Source: an uncultured Clostridia bacterium (GTDB lineage: Bacteria > Bacillota > Clostridia > TANB77 > CAG-508). Taken from it: a stretch of DNA of 30,926 bases. The notes beneath the pieces were generated by a model that did no database searches, was not told where the DNA came from, and worked only from the letters and a program-made list of their open reading frames with translations. Both the position numbers and the translations under genes were made by a program. Of this stretch, positions 29,703 to 30,926 are shown in pieces (the first letter of the stretch is position 1; every line of letters starts with the position of its first letter). The DNA is taken from assembly GCA_948875265.1 (NCBI GenBank), contig CAQRYF010000017.1:1-30926 (forward strand), read 5' to 3'.

Positions 29703-30329
29703 CTAAACAAAATTTTTAGTAAAACTTCTTCTGTGGATTGGACATAATCCATACTCTTTTATTGCTTCTATATGTTTTGCTGTACCATATCCTTTATGAT
29801 TGATAAATCCATATTGTGGATATATTTCATCCCATTGTCTCATTATCCTATCTCTTGTTACTTTTGCTATTATTGATGCTGCTGCTATATTATAACATTT
29901 TGCATCTCCTTTTATAATTGATTCATATGGTATTCCTTTAGTATTTATATGTGTTAAAGCATCAACTACTATTAAATCTGGCTTTACATCTAATCCTTCT
30001 ACTACACTTGTCACACCATTTTTTGTAGCATTTAATATGTTTATATCATCAATTATATCTTGTCCAATAATTGCTACTGAATAACTAATTGCTTCTTCTA
30101 TAATTAAGTCATATAGCTTTTCTCTTTTCTTCTCAGATACTTTTTTTGAGTCATTTACTCCTTCTATCATCGAATCCTTTGGCATAATCACTCCTGCAAC
30201 TACTACTGGACCAGCCAAAGGACCTCTTCCTGCCTCATCTATTCCACATATATTATTAAAACCTTTTTTATATAAATCTTTTTCTATTTCTTTTAATTTT
30301 GTTAATCTCTCTATTTCTTTTTCTTTCAT
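29703..30329 (-). CDS. rnhB: Ribonuclease HII
   Basis: A 208-aa enzyme that cuts RNA in RNA-DNA hybrids and at misinserted ribonucleotides. Catalytic Asp 31 and Glu 32 are in CGIDEAGRGPLAGPVV, the third Asp in VVDALTH, with SIIKGDAKCYNIAAASIIAK and the end FGFINHKGYGTAKH-like INHKGYGTAKH. Full length and intact. AAGGAAAAGTAA stands before the ATG. Confidence 0.95.
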   Translation of the reverse strand: MKEKEIERLTKLKEIEKDLYKKGFNNICGIDEAGRGPLAGPVVVAGVIMPKDSMIEGVNDSKKVSEKKREKLYDLIIEEAISYSVAIIGQDIIDDINILNATKNGVTSVVEGLDVKPDLIVVDALTHINTKGIPYESIIKGDAKCYNIAAASIIAKVTRDRIMRQWDEIYPQYGFINHKGYGTAKHIEAIKEYGLCPIHRRSFTKNFV

Positions 30330-30344
30330 TTACTTTTCCTTCTT

Positions 30345-30842
30345 TTATTGTAGTTCTTCTAAATCCGTTAATGAATACTTACCTTGATATCCAATTGTAT
30401 TATATACCTCTACACTTAATTCTTCTTCATTTGGCTTAATCAAATATTCTTCTCCTTGATCTAATTCTTCAGCTATTTTCCCCAGTCCCATTTCATTTAA
30501 AGCTTCTTTAGTAACATGATAACAATTTTCTAATACAATTCCACTTACTTCTGGTGCAGAAATTGTTATACTACTCTCATTTGCCTTCACTAATCCTTTA
30601 CTCCTATATACCTCTTCCTTTTTTGATGTATCCTTAGCAGGTCCCATTTTGAAATCTGCCTCTTCTACATATTCCTTTGCTTTAGCTTGAATTAACAGCA
30701 TATTTGTTCTCAAAGACTCCAAATTAGCTCTTTTAACAGTATCTACACCTGTATATACTGTAATACCTGCAATTATTGCTAATACTATTACTGTAATTGT
30801 TAAAGTAACTAATGTTATACCTTTATTTTCATTTATTTTCAT
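30345..30842 (-). CDS. Pilin-like (type IV prepilin/pseudopilin) protein
   Basis: The N-terminus KGITLVTLTITVIVLAIIAG is a class III signal: cleavage would follow Gly 8, and the next 20 residues form the hydrophobic stalk. The usual Glu at mature position 5 is Thr here, as in many stand-alone clostridial pilin-like proteins. The soluble domain has one Cys (ENCYHV) and is otherwise acidic. It is the first gene after a promoter at 30875-30903 and lies upstream of rnhB with a 15-base gap, so they may be one operon. AAAAGGATGAGAAAA precedes the ATG. Confidence 0.8.
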   Translation of the reverse strand: MKINENKGITLVTLTITVIVLAIIAGITVYTGVDTVKRANLESLRTNMLLIQAKAKEYVEEADFKMGPAKDTSKKEEVYRSKGLVKANESSITISAPEVSGIVLENCYHVTKEALNEMGLGKIAEELDQGEEYLIKPNEEELSVEVYNTIGYQGKYSLTDLEELQ

Positions 30843-30874
30843 TTTTTCTCATCCTTTTCTTATTATTTTTATTT

Positions 30875-30903
30875 ATTATATATTTATATAAAAATATTTT
30901 CAA
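30875..30903 (-). promoter_or_regulatory. Promoter of the pilin-like/rnhB unit
   Basis: On the minus strand TTGAAA (30903-30898), 17 bases, TATAAT (30880-30875), about 33 bases before the start codon. Confidence 0.75.
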
Positions 30904-30926
30904 CAGATATCAAAAATTAGTCACAA

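Overview
The window comes from a very AT-rich Gram-positive chromosome, most likely a spore-forming member of the Clostridia. The evidence is strong GGAGG-type ribosome sites, a glmS ribozyme in front of glmS, a YaaL (DUF2508)-BofA gene pair, CdaA, Pdp and the overall gene style. Arginine is written mostly as AGA.

Layout. From the left edge to about 16.06 kb lies most of a temperate siphophage-type prophage inserted at the 3' end of a tRNA-Met gene. Its left end is outside the window. On the minus strand, right to left, it carries a Cro-like repressor, an Xis-like protein, small early genes, an AbrB-type regulator, a DnaD-like initiator with iterons, a DnaB helicase, a run of small early proteins, an ArpU/sigma-like late regulator, TerS, TerL, portal, a minor head protein and the start of one more structural gene. 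On the plus strand are the CI-like repressor, an ImmA-like protein and a tyrosine integrase, plus three independently promoted accessory units, one of which is a Cas2-fold orphan. From 16.06 kb rightward is host chromosome: tRNA-Met, a diaminopentanoate-dehydrogenase-like gene, MTA/SAH nucleosidase, the glmS ribozyme and glmS, a receiver-domain protein, BofA, YaaL, a VirD4-like ATPase, an ArsP_2-type permease, TruA, CdaA, pyrimidine-nucleoside phosphorylase, RNase HII and a pilin-like protein.

Main observation. Eight genes, four in the prophage and four in the host, each have their reading frame broken by exactly +1, and in every case the break falls on an in-frame CGG triplet followed by A or T. 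Skipping the C turns CGGA or CGGT into a glycine codon (GGA or GGT) and restores a full-length, family-like protein: TruA 246 aa, Pdp 433 aa, YaaL 95 aa, VirD4-like 776 aa, ArpU-like 135 aa and three small phage proteins of 69, 67 and 46 aa. I found no other in-frame CGG in recognised genes except two in one receiver-domain gene (20859-21287) whose codon use differs from its neighbours. About thirty out-of-frame CGG triplets in coding DNA cause no disruption. This suggests that CGG is unassigned or barely decoded in this lineage, and that CGGA/CGGT is translated as one glycine by +1 frameshifting or four-base decoding, in both host and phage. Indel error in the assembly is the main competing explanation; the strict dependence on reading frame argues against it.

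How the parts work together. The lysogeny switch has six copies of a TTCA-N5-TGAA operator around cI and cro. The early operon leads to replication (DnaD-like, DnaB) and ends in the ArpU-like activator, which would switch on the packaging and head operon across a 465-bp leader. Because that activator needs the CGG frameshift, late phage gene expression would depend on the host's unusual decoding.
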